Below the pieces are notes generated by a model. That model worked only from the letters and a program-made list of their open reading frames with translations, did not search any database and was not told the origin of the DNA. The position numbers and the translations under genes were made by a program. A stretch of DNA of 64,000 nucleotides from Jilunia laotingensis (GTDB lineage Bacteria; Bacteroidota; Bacteroidia; Bacteroidales; Bacteroidaceae), in the NCBI RefSeq assembly GCF_014385165.1, contig NZ_JACRTF010000001.1:2914001-2978000 (forward strand), written 5' to 3'. Each line of letters starts with the position of its first letter. The first letter of the stretch is position 1. This document shows positions 9,022 to 17,879 of this stretch, one piece after another.

Positions 9022-10005
9022 TTAAACGTATATTTTGACCAATAAATTGTTCAACCAGTTCCACCGGAAACGAAACCAGCGGCGTGTGCTGCTTTGCTTT
9101 CCACCAAAGCGAAGTACGAAGTCACGGTATCCGTGTTTTTTGAAAGGTAATCCAACGTCCATGAATTCCAAGTGCCTGAATTTCCGTTCATAGGCATCTT
9201 TAAGAGCCATCCATACGGCTAATATTCCGGGATATTGAAGAGCGTATGTCTTCCTCATTCCTCCTGAAAACCAAAGGTAGGCACTGTCTTCTGAATAAAT
9301 ACATGCCGAACCACCGATGATTTTCTCTTTATAGCGTACGATGAAAATCTTTCCTTGGTCGCTGCGTATTAACTTTTCTTCCATATGCCGGAAGAATTCA
9401 ATGTTTGGAAAATGTTTGCGTATGTGTGAGGAATAGACCTTGTAAAGCATTCGTGAGAATTCCCGGATTTCTTCAATAGAATGCGCTTCCTCTACTTTCG
9501 CCCCGTTTTGTATGCCTTTCTTGATTTGCCTGAGACGCGAGGGACTGAAACGTTCTTCCACCTTTTTCTGACTGTGGAGGGAGTTGCGTACACGTAACCA
9601 ATTGACGGGGAAGTAGTTGTTTTCCCGAAAGTACTTATAGCCGAACAATGCATTGTCCAGATTGCGAAATTCTATCATGAAGGAGACTCGTAATACTTCT
9701 GTTGTGAGGTGTTCCAACATTTCACCGAAAACGGCTTCCCGATCTATTGCATCATCCATATAATCTCCGGTACCATATATTTCACACCGTCTAACAATGG
9801 ATGGAGGGAACAATGATTTGTTGGTACGAATGCCTGCCAATAACTTTGCCACAGGTTTGCCGTCAATGGTGGCGACAATATAAACCGGAGAATATCCCGG
9901 AGTTGCTTCATAGATCAAAAACAACTCTTTGGAATGGAAGGTATTCTTTCCCGGCAAATCGGGTATTTCGTTTCCGCGATAATATGTAGTGAGTCTTAGT
10001 GGCAT
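9022..10005 (-). CDS. FemAB/GNAT-like N-acyltransferase
   Basis: 327-aa cytoplasmic protein with the double-GNAT layout of FemAB-like acyltransferases: an N-terminal domain (about 35-125) and a C-terminal domain (about 140-300) containing FSPSRLRQIKKG, KIIGGSACIY and AYLWFSGG. Such proteins transfer acyl or aminoacyl groups to wall, lipid or small-molecule acceptors. The acceptor cannot be read from sequence. It sits 19 bp after the clostripain-like gene on the same strand, suggesting one transcript. Confidence 0.75.
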   Translation of the reverse strand: MPLRLTTYYRGNEIPDLPGKNTFHSKELFLIYEATPGYSPVYIVATIDGKPVAKLLAGIRTNKSLFPPSIVRRCEIYGTGDYMDDAIDREAVFGEMLEHLTTEVLRVSFMIEFRNLDNALFGYKYFRENNYFPVNWLRVRNSLHSQKKVEERFSPSRLRQIKKGIQNGAKVEEAHSIEEIREFSRMLYKVYSSHIRKHFPNIEFFRHMEEKLIRSDQGKIFIVRYKEKIIGGSACIYSEDSAYLWFSGGMRKTYALQYPGILAVWMALKDAYERKFRHLEFMDVGLPFKKHGYRDFVLRFGGKQSSTRRWFRFRWNWLNNLLVKIYV

Positions 10006-10024
10006 TTTTCTGATCCGGATTTAC

Positions 10025-11194
10025 TTAATGTGTTGCTTTATACCATGATGTCTCTGTAATTGATTGGGTGGACGAACTGACACTCGATTCGGAGGTGGTA
10101 ATGCCAGAATAAGTGTTTACTTTGACTTTTCCCATACTCATCGAATAATAATATTCGGTGTGTTTCTTGTATTTTCCGGGGACGGTGCGTTCGAATTGGG
10201 CTTCAAATTCGGCCATTAATTCCGGGTCTTTGCAAAGCTTGCTGACATAATCGCCAAAATCGAAAAAACGTACAGGACTATATCCGTCCATGCGTTGTAT
10301 TTGATAATTAATATGGGTGTCGAGTGCAAACCTATCATTTACCTTTTTCATGACAGAGGCAAGATTGTCGAGTTCCGGACAGAAAGTAATCCCGATTGTC
10401 CCGCACGGCATATCGCTGTAGCTTTTGTAAAAACGGAGAAATGCATTACTGATGTTTTCATAATCTACATCACCGAACAGGTAAGGGCCGATTTCGGCAT
10501 AAGGCATCCCGTAAGCCATGATTTCGGTGGGGCACGCAATGAGATAATCGGCTACTTCTTTCAGGTCATAAGCTACTTCGATGGAAGACATATAGCAATC
10601 ATCGAAAAGAATGTATTCCATTTTTATGCCTGCCTGTGCGATTCCTTCGGCAAGTGTGGAAATATCCGTTTGGTACTCTTTTTCGGTTCCTCCGAAGTAG
10701 CGGGTCAAAGGTACACCTTCATATTCCCAGTACTCTTTTTCACCGATACTGCGGGATGCAGGCGATGAAACCGGAATCCAGCCCATGCCGTGGCAACCGA
10801 TGGTCATGGCATATCGTCGGGCAGGTGCGAAAGATTTAGCATCGTTCAGGATGCCCGCAATACCGTTCACCGTAGTAAAAGCCGGGTTGTCATATTCTTT
10901 GAGAGGGATACGTACGCATTTTCCTTTCTCATATTTCAACTCAAAAAGACTGGCTTTCGTTGCCGTTGTAGAGAGGAATACGATAATTCTTTCATTTTGG
11001 AGGATATTCCGGGCTACTACACTTTCCATATCCGAAATGTTGGTTTCGAAAAAAGGTAAAAGATTATTTGCCCATGGCAGATACATCAACACCGTTTGCT
11101 CCGACTTGGAGGGTGTTACAGGAATATCCTCATTCTCACAGGCTACGATGAAAAAGGATAAAAACAGGAATATGCACTTAAACGTTTGTCTCAT
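10025..11194 (-). CDS. Clostripain-family (C11) cysteine peptidase, lipoprotein
   Basis: About 389 aa. A lipoprotein signal ends FIVACEN (Cys near 19). The C11 catalytic pair is visible: His in IGCHGMGW (near 140) and Cys in LFDDCYMSS (near 185). The family includes clostripain and the gut-commensal protease fragipain. The start at 11194 is preferred: an upstream in-frame TTG at 11203 would lie inside the promoter -7 box at 11201-11208. This leaves almost no 5' untranslated leader. It may head an operon with the acetyltransferase and TonB receptor. Confidence 0.85.
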   Translation of the reverse strand: MRQTFKCIFLFLSFFIVACENEDIPVTPSKSEQTVLMYLPWANNLLPFFETNISDMESVVARNILQNERIIVFLSTTATKASLFELKYEKGKCVRIPLKEYDNPAFTTVNGIAGILNDAKSFAPARRYAMTIGCHGMGWIPVSSPASRSIGEKEYWEYEGVPLTRYFGGTEKEYQTDISTLAEGIAQAGIKMEYILFDDCYMSSIEVAYDLKEVADYLIACPTEIMAYGMPYAEIGPYLFGDVDYENISNAFLRFYKSYSDMPCGTIGITFCPELDNLASVMKKVNDRFALDTHINYQIQRMDGYSPVRFFDFGDYVSKLCKDPELMAEFEAQFERTVPGKYKKHTEYYYSMSMGKVKVNTYSGITTSESSVSSSTQSITETSWYKATH

Positions 11195-11200
11195 TGAATA

Positions 11201-11233
11201 CAAAGTTACACTTTTATTTCTTTTTTCAACAAA
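11201..11233 (-). promoter_or_regulatory. Bacteroides-type promoter of the C11 peptidase gene
   Basis: On the minus strand TAACTTTG (11208 to 11201) matches the TAnnTTTG -7 box exactly, with TTTG at 11233-11230 about 21 bp upstream. The -7 box ends only 6 nt before the chosen ATG. Confidence 0.6.
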
Positions 11234-11240
11234 AAAGAGA

Positions 11241-11248
11241 TAGCTTTG
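11241..11248 (+). promoter_or_regulatory. Promoter -7 box of the carbonic anhydrase gene
   Basis: TAGCTTTG matches TAnnTTTG and lies 30 nt before the ATG. It is back to back with the C11 peptidase promoter, so the two divergent promoters nearly touch. Confidence 0.55.
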
Positions 11249-11278
11249 TTGTATCTTAATAAAATAAACAAAAGAATT

Positions 11279-11821
11279 ATGGTAGAAGAGATTCTTGCTT
11301 TCAATGAGCAGTTTGTAGAGAAGAAAGGGTATGAGAAGTTTATCACGAATAAATATCCTGATAAAAAACTTGCTATCCTCTCATGTATGGACACTCGCCT
11401 GACAGAATTACTTCCAGCTGCTTTGGGGTTGAAGAATGGTGATGCTAAGATTATCAAAAACGCTGGTGCTGTTATTTCCCATCCTTTCGGTAGTGTTATC
11501 CGCAGTTTGCTTGTGGCAATTTATGAACTAGGGGTGGAAGAGGTGCTTGTGATTGCCCATTCCGATTGTGGAGCGCATCACATGGATAGTGAAGAGATTA
11601 TCGGCCGGATGCTGGCGAGAGGCATTCGTGAAGAAACCATCGATATGATCCGCTATTGCGGAATTGATTTCCGGTCGTGGCTGGGTGGATTTGATGACAC
11701 TGCCGAATCGGTAAAAGGTACCGTAGACTCTATTATTCATCACCCATTGATCCCCGGAGATATAAAAGTACATGGTCTGATTATCGATTCTTTAACCGGT
11801 AAATTGACCAGGGTGGTTTGA
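11279..11821 (+). CDS. Beta-class carbonic anhydrase
   Basis: 180-aa cytoplasmic zinc enzyme converting CO2 and bicarbonate. Zinc ligands are visible: Cys in LSCMDTRLT with the conserved Asp-Arg dyad, and His and Cys in AHSDCGAHH. Length fits the short beta-CA clade related to YtiB-like proteins. The start at 11279 follows the family N-terminus (MVEEILAFN); a longer frame begins at a TTG. Downstream hairpin 11879-11904 ends the transcript. Confidence 0.88.
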   Translation: MVEEILAFNEQFVEKKGYEKFITNKYPDKKLAILSCMDTRLTELLPAALGLKNGDAKIIKNAGAVISHPFGSVIRSLLVAIYELGVEEVLVIAHSDCGAHHMDSEEIIGRMLARGIREETIDMIRYCGIDFRSWLGGFDDTAESVKGTVDSIIHHPLIPGDIKVHGLIIDSLTGKLTRVV

Positions 11822-11878
11822 TTTATACATTTATGAATATAGAAATTGTGTGAGAGAAACATCTTCTTATACATGGCG

Positions 11879-11904
11879 ATGCTCCCATTTTTTAGTGGGA
11901 GCAT
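11879..11904 (+). terminator. Terminator after carbonic anhydrase
   Basis: 9-bp stem ATGCTCCCA / TGGGAGCAT with an 8-nt loop, 57 nt after the stop codon, followed by an AT-rich stretch. Confidence 0.55.
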
Positions 11905-11944
11905 TATTATATCCAGTTATTATCTATCTTTCAAATATTCTCTT

Positions 11945-11952
11945 TATCTTTG
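11945..11952 (+). promoter_or_regulatory. Promoter -7 box of the acyltransferase gene
   Basis: TATCTTTG exactly matches the Bacteroides -7 box. It lies 108 nt upstream of the ATG at 12061, giving a leader of about 100 nt that contains no other convincing gene. Confidence 0.55.
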
Positions 11953-12060
11953 CCTCCAAATAAAACAGCATCGGGAAAGTTTAATGAAGGATTCCCGTCA
12001 TGAATGCATGTTTCGCATTAAAATAGACAAAATTACTAACAAAGAAAACCCAAACAAAAA

Positions 12061-13149
12061 ATGAAACGTATTGTTTTTTTGGATTATGTGCGCGTGTTCG
12101 CGTGCTTTCTCGTCATGATTGTTCATTCCAGTGAAAATTTTTACGGTGCCCCGGGATCTACGGATATGGCAGGGCCGCAGTCTTTTCTGGCCAATGAGGC
12201 AGACCGTCTGTGGGTGTCTGTATACGATGGCTTCTCACGCATGGCAGTACCATTGTTTATGATTGTATCCGCATTTCTTCTTGCACCGATGAAGGAAGGA
12301 CAGACCACATGGCAATTCTATCGCCAACGTTTTATCCGCGTTGTGCCTCCTTTTGTCGTATTTATGATATTATACAGTACTCTGCCGATGTTGTGGGGAC
12401 AGATAGATGGGGAAACATCCTTGAAAGATTTATCACGAATTCTCTTGAACTTCCCGACACTGGCCGGACATCTGTGGTTCATGTATCCTCTGCTCAGCCT
12501 TTACTTGTTTATCCCCGTCATATCACCATGGCTGAGAAAAGTTTCAGCGAAAGAAGAGCTTTTCTTCATAGGGCTGTTCGCTTTGTCAACTTGTATGCCG
12601 TATCTTAACCGTTGGTGTGGGGAAGTGTGGGGACAATGCTTTTGGAACGAATACCATATATTATGGTACTTCTCCGGCTATTTGGGATACCTCGTATTAG
12701 CACATTATATACATGTCCACCTCACATGGAATCGTTCCAAACGTTTTATTATTGGACTCATTTCAATGGTTGTCGGTGCTGTATTGACCATTTACTCATT
12801 CTATGTGCAAGCTATACCCGGAGAACTCCATACCACTCCCGTGCTGGAAATAGGATGGTCATTCTGCACAATCAACTGTGTGCTTCTCACAGCGGGTACG
12901 TTCCTGATGTTCACATGTATAACTACACCGAAGGGACCACGAATCATAACAGAATTATCAAAACTCAGCTATGGCATGTATCTTATGCACATATTCTGGC
13001 TCGGTCTGTGGGTAACAGTATTCAAGCAGACTTTGGCATTGCCTACCGTTTCCGCTATTCCCTGTATTGCAGTAAGCACATTTATCAGTTGTTTCGTAAC
13101 TGCAAAAATTATTTCATTCATACCGGGCAGTAAATGGATTATAGGTTAA
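12061..13149 (+). CDS. Acyltransferase-3 family membrane protein
   Basis: 362-aa integral membrane protein with about ten hydrophobic segments. The N-terminus FLDYVRVFACFLVMIVHSSE carries the conserved Arg and catalytic His (near 21) of acyltransferase-3/OatA/WecH-like O-acetyltransferases, which move acetyl groups onto surface sugars. The second-helix Arg-rich loop (FYRQRFIRVVPPF) is also typical. The substrate is unknown. It lies alone at the left border of the accessory island, preceded by a TATCTTTG box and followed by a large hairpin. Confidence 0.85.
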   Translation: MKRIVFLDYVRVFACFLVMIVHSSENFYGAPGSTDMAGPQSFLANEADRLWVSVYDGFSRMAVPLFMIVSAFLLAPMKEGQTTWQFYRQRFIRVVPPFVVFMILYSTLPMLWGQIDGETSLKDLSRILLNFPTLAGHLWFMYPLLSLYLFIPVISPWLRKVSAKEELFFIGLFALSTCMPYLNRWCGEVWGQCFWNEYHILWYFSGYLGYLVLAHYIHVHLTWNRSKRFIIGLISMVVGAVLTIYSFYVQAIPGELHTTPVLEIGWSFCTINCVLLTAGTFLMFTCITTPKGPRIITELSKLSYGMYLMHIFWLGLWVTVFKQTLALPTVSAIPCIAVSTFISCFVTAKIISFIPGSKWIIG

Positions 13150-13238
13150 ATACTGGACAGGAAGCCGGTTGCTGAAATCGGTGTTTTTGGTAACAAATAG
13201 TTTGATTCAAAATGAATTATTTGTAAGGAAAGTGCCAA

Positions 13239-13285
13239 TATATGTTATGCCTCGTATGTATATATCTTACGGGGCATAACATATA
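13239..13285 (+). terminator. 18-bp hairpin downstream of the acyltransferase
   Basis: Arms 13239-13256 and 13268-13285 pair over 18 positions, one of them a G-U wobble, with an 11-nt loop. It lies 90 nt after the acyltransferase stop. No T-run follows, so termination is plausible but not certain. Confidence 0.5.
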
Positions 13286-13416
13286 CTGATAACGGGTGTT
13301 CCATCTATAATTATTAATTCAAATCTTATTTTTATTCATAGCTATTAATAATCAATCCTTTATTTGACTTAGTTGAATTACTGTCAAATTAGCAACCGTT
13401 TTCTTTCATATCTTGA

Positions 13417-13512
13417 TATCAACCTTCTATATACATTTGTGTTTGTGTATCTATAGGAGGAGGGGGTACCTCCTATAGATACACAAACACAAATGTATAT
13501 AGAAGGTTGATA
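13417..13512. repeat. 44-bp perfect inverted repeat with 8-nt loop
   Basis: The arm at 13417-13460 is exactly repeated in inverse orientation at 13469-13512; only AGGGGGTA separates them. The structure is far longer than a normal terminator. It lies about 260 bp upstream of the UpxY-like gene, where antiterminators of this family act on the leader. It may be a strong leader terminator/attenuator or the scar of an inverted duplication. An invertible promoter is unlikely because the loop is only 8 nt. Confidence 0.9.
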
Positions 13513-13769
13513 AGGATTTTGGTGAAAAAATCATTTATGAATACACAATCCGCTTGAAATAATATTTATCGTCAATAATACGTTTTTAATAATTTGTCAT
13601 TTTCGTGTTTAAACTGTTGGTACGTCTGATTAAATAGCATTAAACCGCTACTATGTGGAAAATATGTTATTTGTATTCAGTCTAAATATTTTGAATTATC
13701 TACAAATAATAGATGTTTTTAAAGCATGATTACTTAATATTTATTTACTTTGTGACTCGTAAACGATAG

Positions 13770-14504
13770 ATGCTTTCTATTACAGAGGGCAACACTTTGA
13801 TGACCGATATGAACACATTGTCTAATGTGGACACCCGACAAGGCGGGATAGAACCTCCTCACGTTGGATTTACTTCCAATGTTTCCTCCGAAGCACAAAG
13901 CTCACAAACAGGGGTGTCGGTAAGATATGCTCAAGTTCCAGACAGGAAATGGTTCGTCTTGCGAGTTACCTACAATCGGATAAGTAAAATTCAGGATATC
14001 ATAGAAAATGATAAAGCTGAAGTATATTTACCAATGCGGTTTGAAATGAAACTGATTAAAGGAAAGAAGAAGCGAGTGACAGAGCCTCTTCTACCCAATA
14101 TCCTTTTTGTATATACTACGGAAGAGTATATAAAATCGGCTGTTGAAAACAACTCCAACAGCAAAATCCTGAATTACTATTACAATCATTTTGCCATCAA
14201 TGAATATGGTAAGAATCCACCACTTACAGTTCGATATAAAGAGATGATGAATTTTATTCATGCAACGAACATCGATAATGAGCATATCAGAGTGGTCGAA
14301 CCGGAGCATTGCCACTATAAGAACGGTGATATGGTGAAAATCATCGATGGCGATTTCAAGGGAGTGGAAGGAAGAGTGGCGAGAGTGGCCGGACAACAAC
14401 GGGTGATAGTAGAGATTGAAGGCTTATGCATGGTGGCTACGGCCTATATTCCAACGGCATTCTTGAAGCCTTTAAATTCTGCAAAGGATACTTCTCTAAA
14501 ATAA
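13770..14504 (+). CDS. UpxY-type NusG-like transcription antiterminator
   Basis: 244-aa NusG paralogue. An extended N-terminal tail of about 65 residues is followed by a NusG N-terminal domain (about 70-165; KWFVLRVTYNR, KRVTEPLLPNILFVY) and a C-terminal KOW domain (about 190-235; GDMVKIIDGDFKGVEGRVARV). UpxY proteins of Bacteroides capsule loci bind RNA polymerase in the leader of their own operon and let it pass early terminators. Here no polysaccharide genes follow, so the probable client is the 22-kb SrfB/SrfC operon. The start could be the ATG at 13770 or 13800. Confidence 0.88.
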   Translation: MLSITEGNTLMTDMNTLSNVDTRQGGIEPPHVGFTSNVSSEAQSSQTGVSVRYAQVPDRKWFVLRVTYNRISKIQDIIENDKAEVYLPMRFEMKLIKGKKKRVTEPLLPNILFVYTTEEYIKSAVENNSNSKILNYYYNHFAINEYGKNPPLTVRYKEMMNFIHATNIDNEHIRVVEPEHCHYKNGDMVKIIDGDFKGVEGRVARVAGQQRVIVEIEGLCMVATAYIPTAFLKPLNSAKDTSLK

Positions 14505-14561
14505 AAGTCAAAAGGTGATATATAAACCATAAAAGTAAACCATTAAAGGCAAACAGAAACC

Positions 14562-14693
14562 ATGCGTACCACAGAAAATAGAAAGGATGGTTATCTTTGG
14601 AGTGATTGTGACAAAGCGGTTTACTGCATTGCAATTCCAATGGCTGTTTTTGAGAGTGTGACGAAGCAAAGTTACCGATTACAAATAACATAG
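14562..14693 (+). other. Possible 43-codon small ORF in the 223-bp leader of the SrfB gene
   Basis: An ATG-initiated frame (MRTTENRKDGYLW...) lies between the antiterminator gene and the SrfB-like gene. It has no recognised family and could be chance. The gap otherwise contains no hairpin or promoter that stands out. Confidence 0.15.
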
Positions 14694-14727
14694 AAATATC
14701 GTAATAATAATATTAATAATAAAAAAT

Positions 14728-17700
14728 ATGCCTATACCATTGATACATAACACTGGCATTCAATATTATGAACTTCCAGAAAATTTGGTTATAGATCTTA
14801 ACGCAAGTGTGATAAGAGCTCTTCGCTTTTATGAATTTAGATATGGGGATAGAGTTTATCTGGATCCTACCTATTATTTTCCTATGCACGATAAATATCT
14901 TCGTAGAATGGATTTAATAGGAGGCGGTTATCTTAACCCTGTTACGAACGAATTAATGGATGAAAGCGAAATAAATGAAGCTATGAATTGGTTAGACGTT
15001 GAAAATCTGCTAACTGTCAATAGACTTGACGTTACCATTGGTGATAGAAGGTTAAGTGCTTTGGAACAAATTGAAAATAAATGGCTTCCTATGCCATATT
15101 TCGTAAGGGACTCCTCTGGAAATAGCACAACTCCAACTAATTGGTGCCGTATCAAGCTGATTCCTAAAACAGCTACTCGCTCTCTAAAGGAATACAAATT
15201 GTTCTTAGCATTTGATACGACGTCACATCCAGAGTTAGAAAAGGAATCAACCAATTTTCAAGGAGAGCCATTTCTAGATTACTCTCTTTGTGGCTTGTCT
15301 GCCGAAGATATAGAACAGATGGTTGGAAGGCAAAAAGAGCTAATTCAATCTATTATTGTGCCATTGAAAGCGTATGAGTACTGTAATATTCAGGAACGAC
15401 CATGGCTTAATCGGTATTTGCAAGAAATTCTAAATAGTTCTGATCTCGATGCTTTTGAGGTTGGACAGAAGATGAAGTATTTAGTGTATTATGCTTATCT
15501 TATAACTTATTTACATCGTCTGCAAATACTTCCAGACATAAGATTATACAATGATGCTGAAACCGTTCCTATTGCTACGAACTTGGTTCTTGATATTGGA
15601 AATTCTCGCACGTTTGGTTTGATTGCAGAAGATCCAATAGATACATCTTTCTCAAAATCGTCAATTATAAAGTTAAGGGATTTAGAAACCGGAGAATTAT
15701 ATGCGGAACCATTTGACATGCGTCTATGTTTCAAGGAAGAGGCCTTTGATATTCCTTCTCCTGACGGAATGTTTAAGTGGCCAAGTGTTGTGCGACTCGG
15801 AAAAGAAGCTATTAGAAGCATTTATAGCGGTGACCAAGATTTAGATACACCATCACAATTTGACACCAGTTACAGTAGTCCCAAACGATTCCTTTGGGAT
15901 ACTGAGCCCTATTCTTCTCAATGGAAATACATATCGGAGAAAGATCGTTTTATTGGTCCTGCACGAACTGTTGATTATGATGGAATAATGCAACAGTTCT
16001 ATAATGACGGTCGCTTTGCTCCAAATCCACAAGAAATGGGCGACAAAAGTTCATACTCAAGAAGTAGTCTGATGACATTTTGCTTCATCGAAATATTATT
16101 GCAAGTTCGACAGCAGATTAATAGCTATGAGTTCAGACTGAACAATGGAGAAGAGGACAAAAAACGTGTCATCAAGCGCGTAATATTAACTTGCCCTACC
16201 GCAATGGCAAAAGAAGAACAGAAAACATTACGTAGGGCAATGGAAGAGGCTAGCATTGTTCTTAAAAGATATTACACAAATACATACAATCAGCCATACA
16301 ATCCAGAGGGAGATACGGATAAAATAGAAATCATCCCCTCGGTAAGAGACTTATCTTTGAAAGCAGATAATTTAGACGTGCGTCGTAGCTGGAATTATGA
16401 CGAAGCCACCTGTTGCCAAATGGTTTATCTTTACAGTGAACTGCGTAGGTATTTGGGTAATGCGTCAGAGCTTTTTAGTATTTATGGACAACGTCGCAAT
16501 AGGGAGGAAACGCCGTCATTGACCATTGGAACTTTAGATATTGGAGCGGGCACAACAGATGTTATGATATGCAACTACACTCATACAGCAGAGAGTATTA
16601 GGCCTGTGCCTCTCTTTTGGGAAAGTTTCAAAATTGCAGGTGATGATTTAATAAAAAGGGTGATAGTTGATGTTCTACTCGATTCTCCACAACAAGAATA
16701 TCCTGAAGCGTCCGGCATTATTACAGCCAAACTAATATCAATGGGATGTAACAATGTATCGGATAAGATGCATCATTTCTTTTCTGATACACAAAATATG
16801 GGCAACAGGGAGAAAAAGATGAGAAAGGAGTTTATGATACAAGTACTCCAGCCTATCGCGAATTTCTTGCTTGATAAATTGCAACGAGACATGGAAGAGA
16901 AACCATATACATTCTCTGATATTTTTGTGAGCAACAAGCCGTCCCAAGCCCTGATGGATTTCTTTACACAGCAAATAGGCTTTAGGTTTGAAGATTTAGT
17001 AATACGTTATTCTCCTAAATTTATCAACGAGATTATTCGCAGGGTATTCGAGAAAAATATGCGCAAGTGGGCAGCCTTGTTCCATACTTACAAATGCGAT
17101 ATAGTCCTCATTAGCGGACGCCCGTGTTCATTAAAACAAATACAGAACATGATAAGGCGTCTATATCCGACTGCTCCTAACAGGCTGGTTTCTATGAATA
17201 ATTATCGAGTAGGAAGTTGGTATCCGGGTTCTACCGACATAGGTCACTTCAGAGATAACAAATCTATGGTTGCCGTTGGAGCTTTGATCGCATATTTGGC
17301 CGAAAATGGACGTTTGAGTCAATTCCGTCTTAATACCGAATGCTTAAAAACGAAAGTACTGCCGACAGCAGAATACGTAGGTATAATTAACACTCAAATA
17401 GGGACACTCGACAATATATTAACTCCAGAAATCAATGGGGCTTACAAAACGTTAGCGGCATTTCCTATTTGCTTAGGAACCAAACAAATTGACGTTGAAG
17501 GGTATCCTGCAAACCTATTATATGTCCTTAAGTTCAATGACAAAAACATACGTAGTAAGGCCATAGAATCTGTCAAGAGGCAGTCCGGGCTTCCTGCAGA
17601 TACTCCAGAAAAGGACATTGCACCTGAAAGAATAGCAAGGGAAATGGAAACCATGAAAATCAGGATGTGTCGTCACTCCCCTTTGAATTTCTGGTTTGAG

Positions 17701-17865
17701 AGAGAGTACAATGAAGATAAAGAGTATGTCAAAATTGGCTCTATTGAGGATAGTGAAAGGAATGATTTATCTACAAAGTATTTTGAATTAGCACTACAAA
17801 CTTGGTTCGAAGATACGACAAATTGGTTAGACACCGGTATTTTCAAACTTCATATAGGCATTTAA
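14728..17865 (+). CDS. SrfB-like actin/Hsp70-fold ATPase
   Basis: 1045-aa protein resembling the 'virulence factor SrfB' family. An N-terminal region of about 285 residues precedes an actin/Hsp70-like core. The phosphate-1 motif VLDIGNSRTFG (near 287-297) and phosphate-2 motif LDIGAGTTDVM (near 603-613) are both intact, as is an ISGRPCSLKQI adenosine-type stretch near 800. ATP binding and nucleotide-driven conformational change are therefore likely; the cellular role of SrfB is not settled. It is the first structural gene of the operon, 14 bp before the SrfC-like gene, the usual pairing. An SrfA-like gene is not recognisable nearby. Confidence 0.8.
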   Translation: MPIPLIHNTGIQYYELPENLVIDLNASVIRALRFYEFRYGDRVYLDPTYYFPMHDKYLRRMDLIGGGYLNPVTNELMDESEINEAMNWLDVENLLTVNRLDVTIGDRRLSALEQIENKWLPMPYFVRDSSGNSTTPTNWCRIKLIPKTATRSLKEYKLFLAFDTTSHPELEKESTNFQGEPFLDYSLCGLSAEDIEQMVGRQKELIQSIIVPLKAYEYCNIQERPWLNRYLQEILNSSDLDAFEVGQKMKYLVYYAYLITYLHRLQILPDIRLYNDAETVPIATNLVLDIGNSRTFGLIAEDPIDTSFSKSSIIKLRDLETGELYAEPFDMRLCFKEEAFDIPSPDGMFKWPSVVRLGKEAIRSIYSGDQDLDTPSQFDTSYSSPKRFLWDTEPYSSQWKYISEKDRFIGPARTVDYDGIMQQFYNDGRFAPNPQEMGDKSSYSRSSLMTFCFIEILLQVRQQINSYEFRLNNGEEDKKRVIKRVILTCPTAMAKEEQKTLRRAMEEASIVLKRYYTNTYNQPYNPEGDTDKIEIIPSVRDLSLKADNLDVRRSWNYDEATCCQMVYLYSELRRYLGNASELFSIYGQRRNREETPSLTIGTLDIGAGTTDVMICNYTHTAESIRPVPLFWESFKIAGDDLIKRVIVDVLLDSPQQEYPEASGIITAKLISMGCNNVSDKMHHFFSDTQNMGNREKKMRKEFMIQVLQPIANFLLDKLQRDMEEKPYTFSDIFVSNKPSQALMDFFTQQIGFRFEDLVIRYSPKFINEIIRRVFEKNMRKWAALFHTYKCDIVLISGRPCSLKQIQNMIRRLYPTAPNRLVSMNNYRVGSWYPGSTDIGHFRDNKSMVAVGALIAYLAENGRLSQFRLNTECLKTKVLPTAEYVGIINTQIGTLDNILTPEINGAYKTLAAFPICLGTKQIDVEGYPANLLYVLKFNDKNIRSKAIESVKRQSGLPADTPEKDIAPERIAREMETMKIRMCRHSPLNFWFEREYNEDKEYVKIGSIEDSERNDLSTKYFELALQTWFEDTTNWLDTGIFKLHIGI

Positions 17866-17879
17866 AAATATAGATTTTT

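Larger units (their letters stand above)
13150..13769. other. 620-bp gap before the antiterminator gene
   Basis: No gene seen. It holds two large inverted repeats (13239-13285 and 13417-13512) and AT-rich sequence. TTACTTTG at 13745-13752 is a weak promoter-like match close to the following start. The gap probably contains the promoter and leader of the island operon. Confidence 0.5.

Noticed and set aside
11846..12064. 72-codon plus-strand ORF before the acyltransferase
   Set aside because: It overlaps a terminator and the TATCTTTG promoter and has no protein-like conservation pattern.
13417..13512. Invertible promoter like those of capsule loci
   Set aside because: Invertible promoters have a promoter of over 100 bp between short repeats; here only 8 nt lie between the arms.
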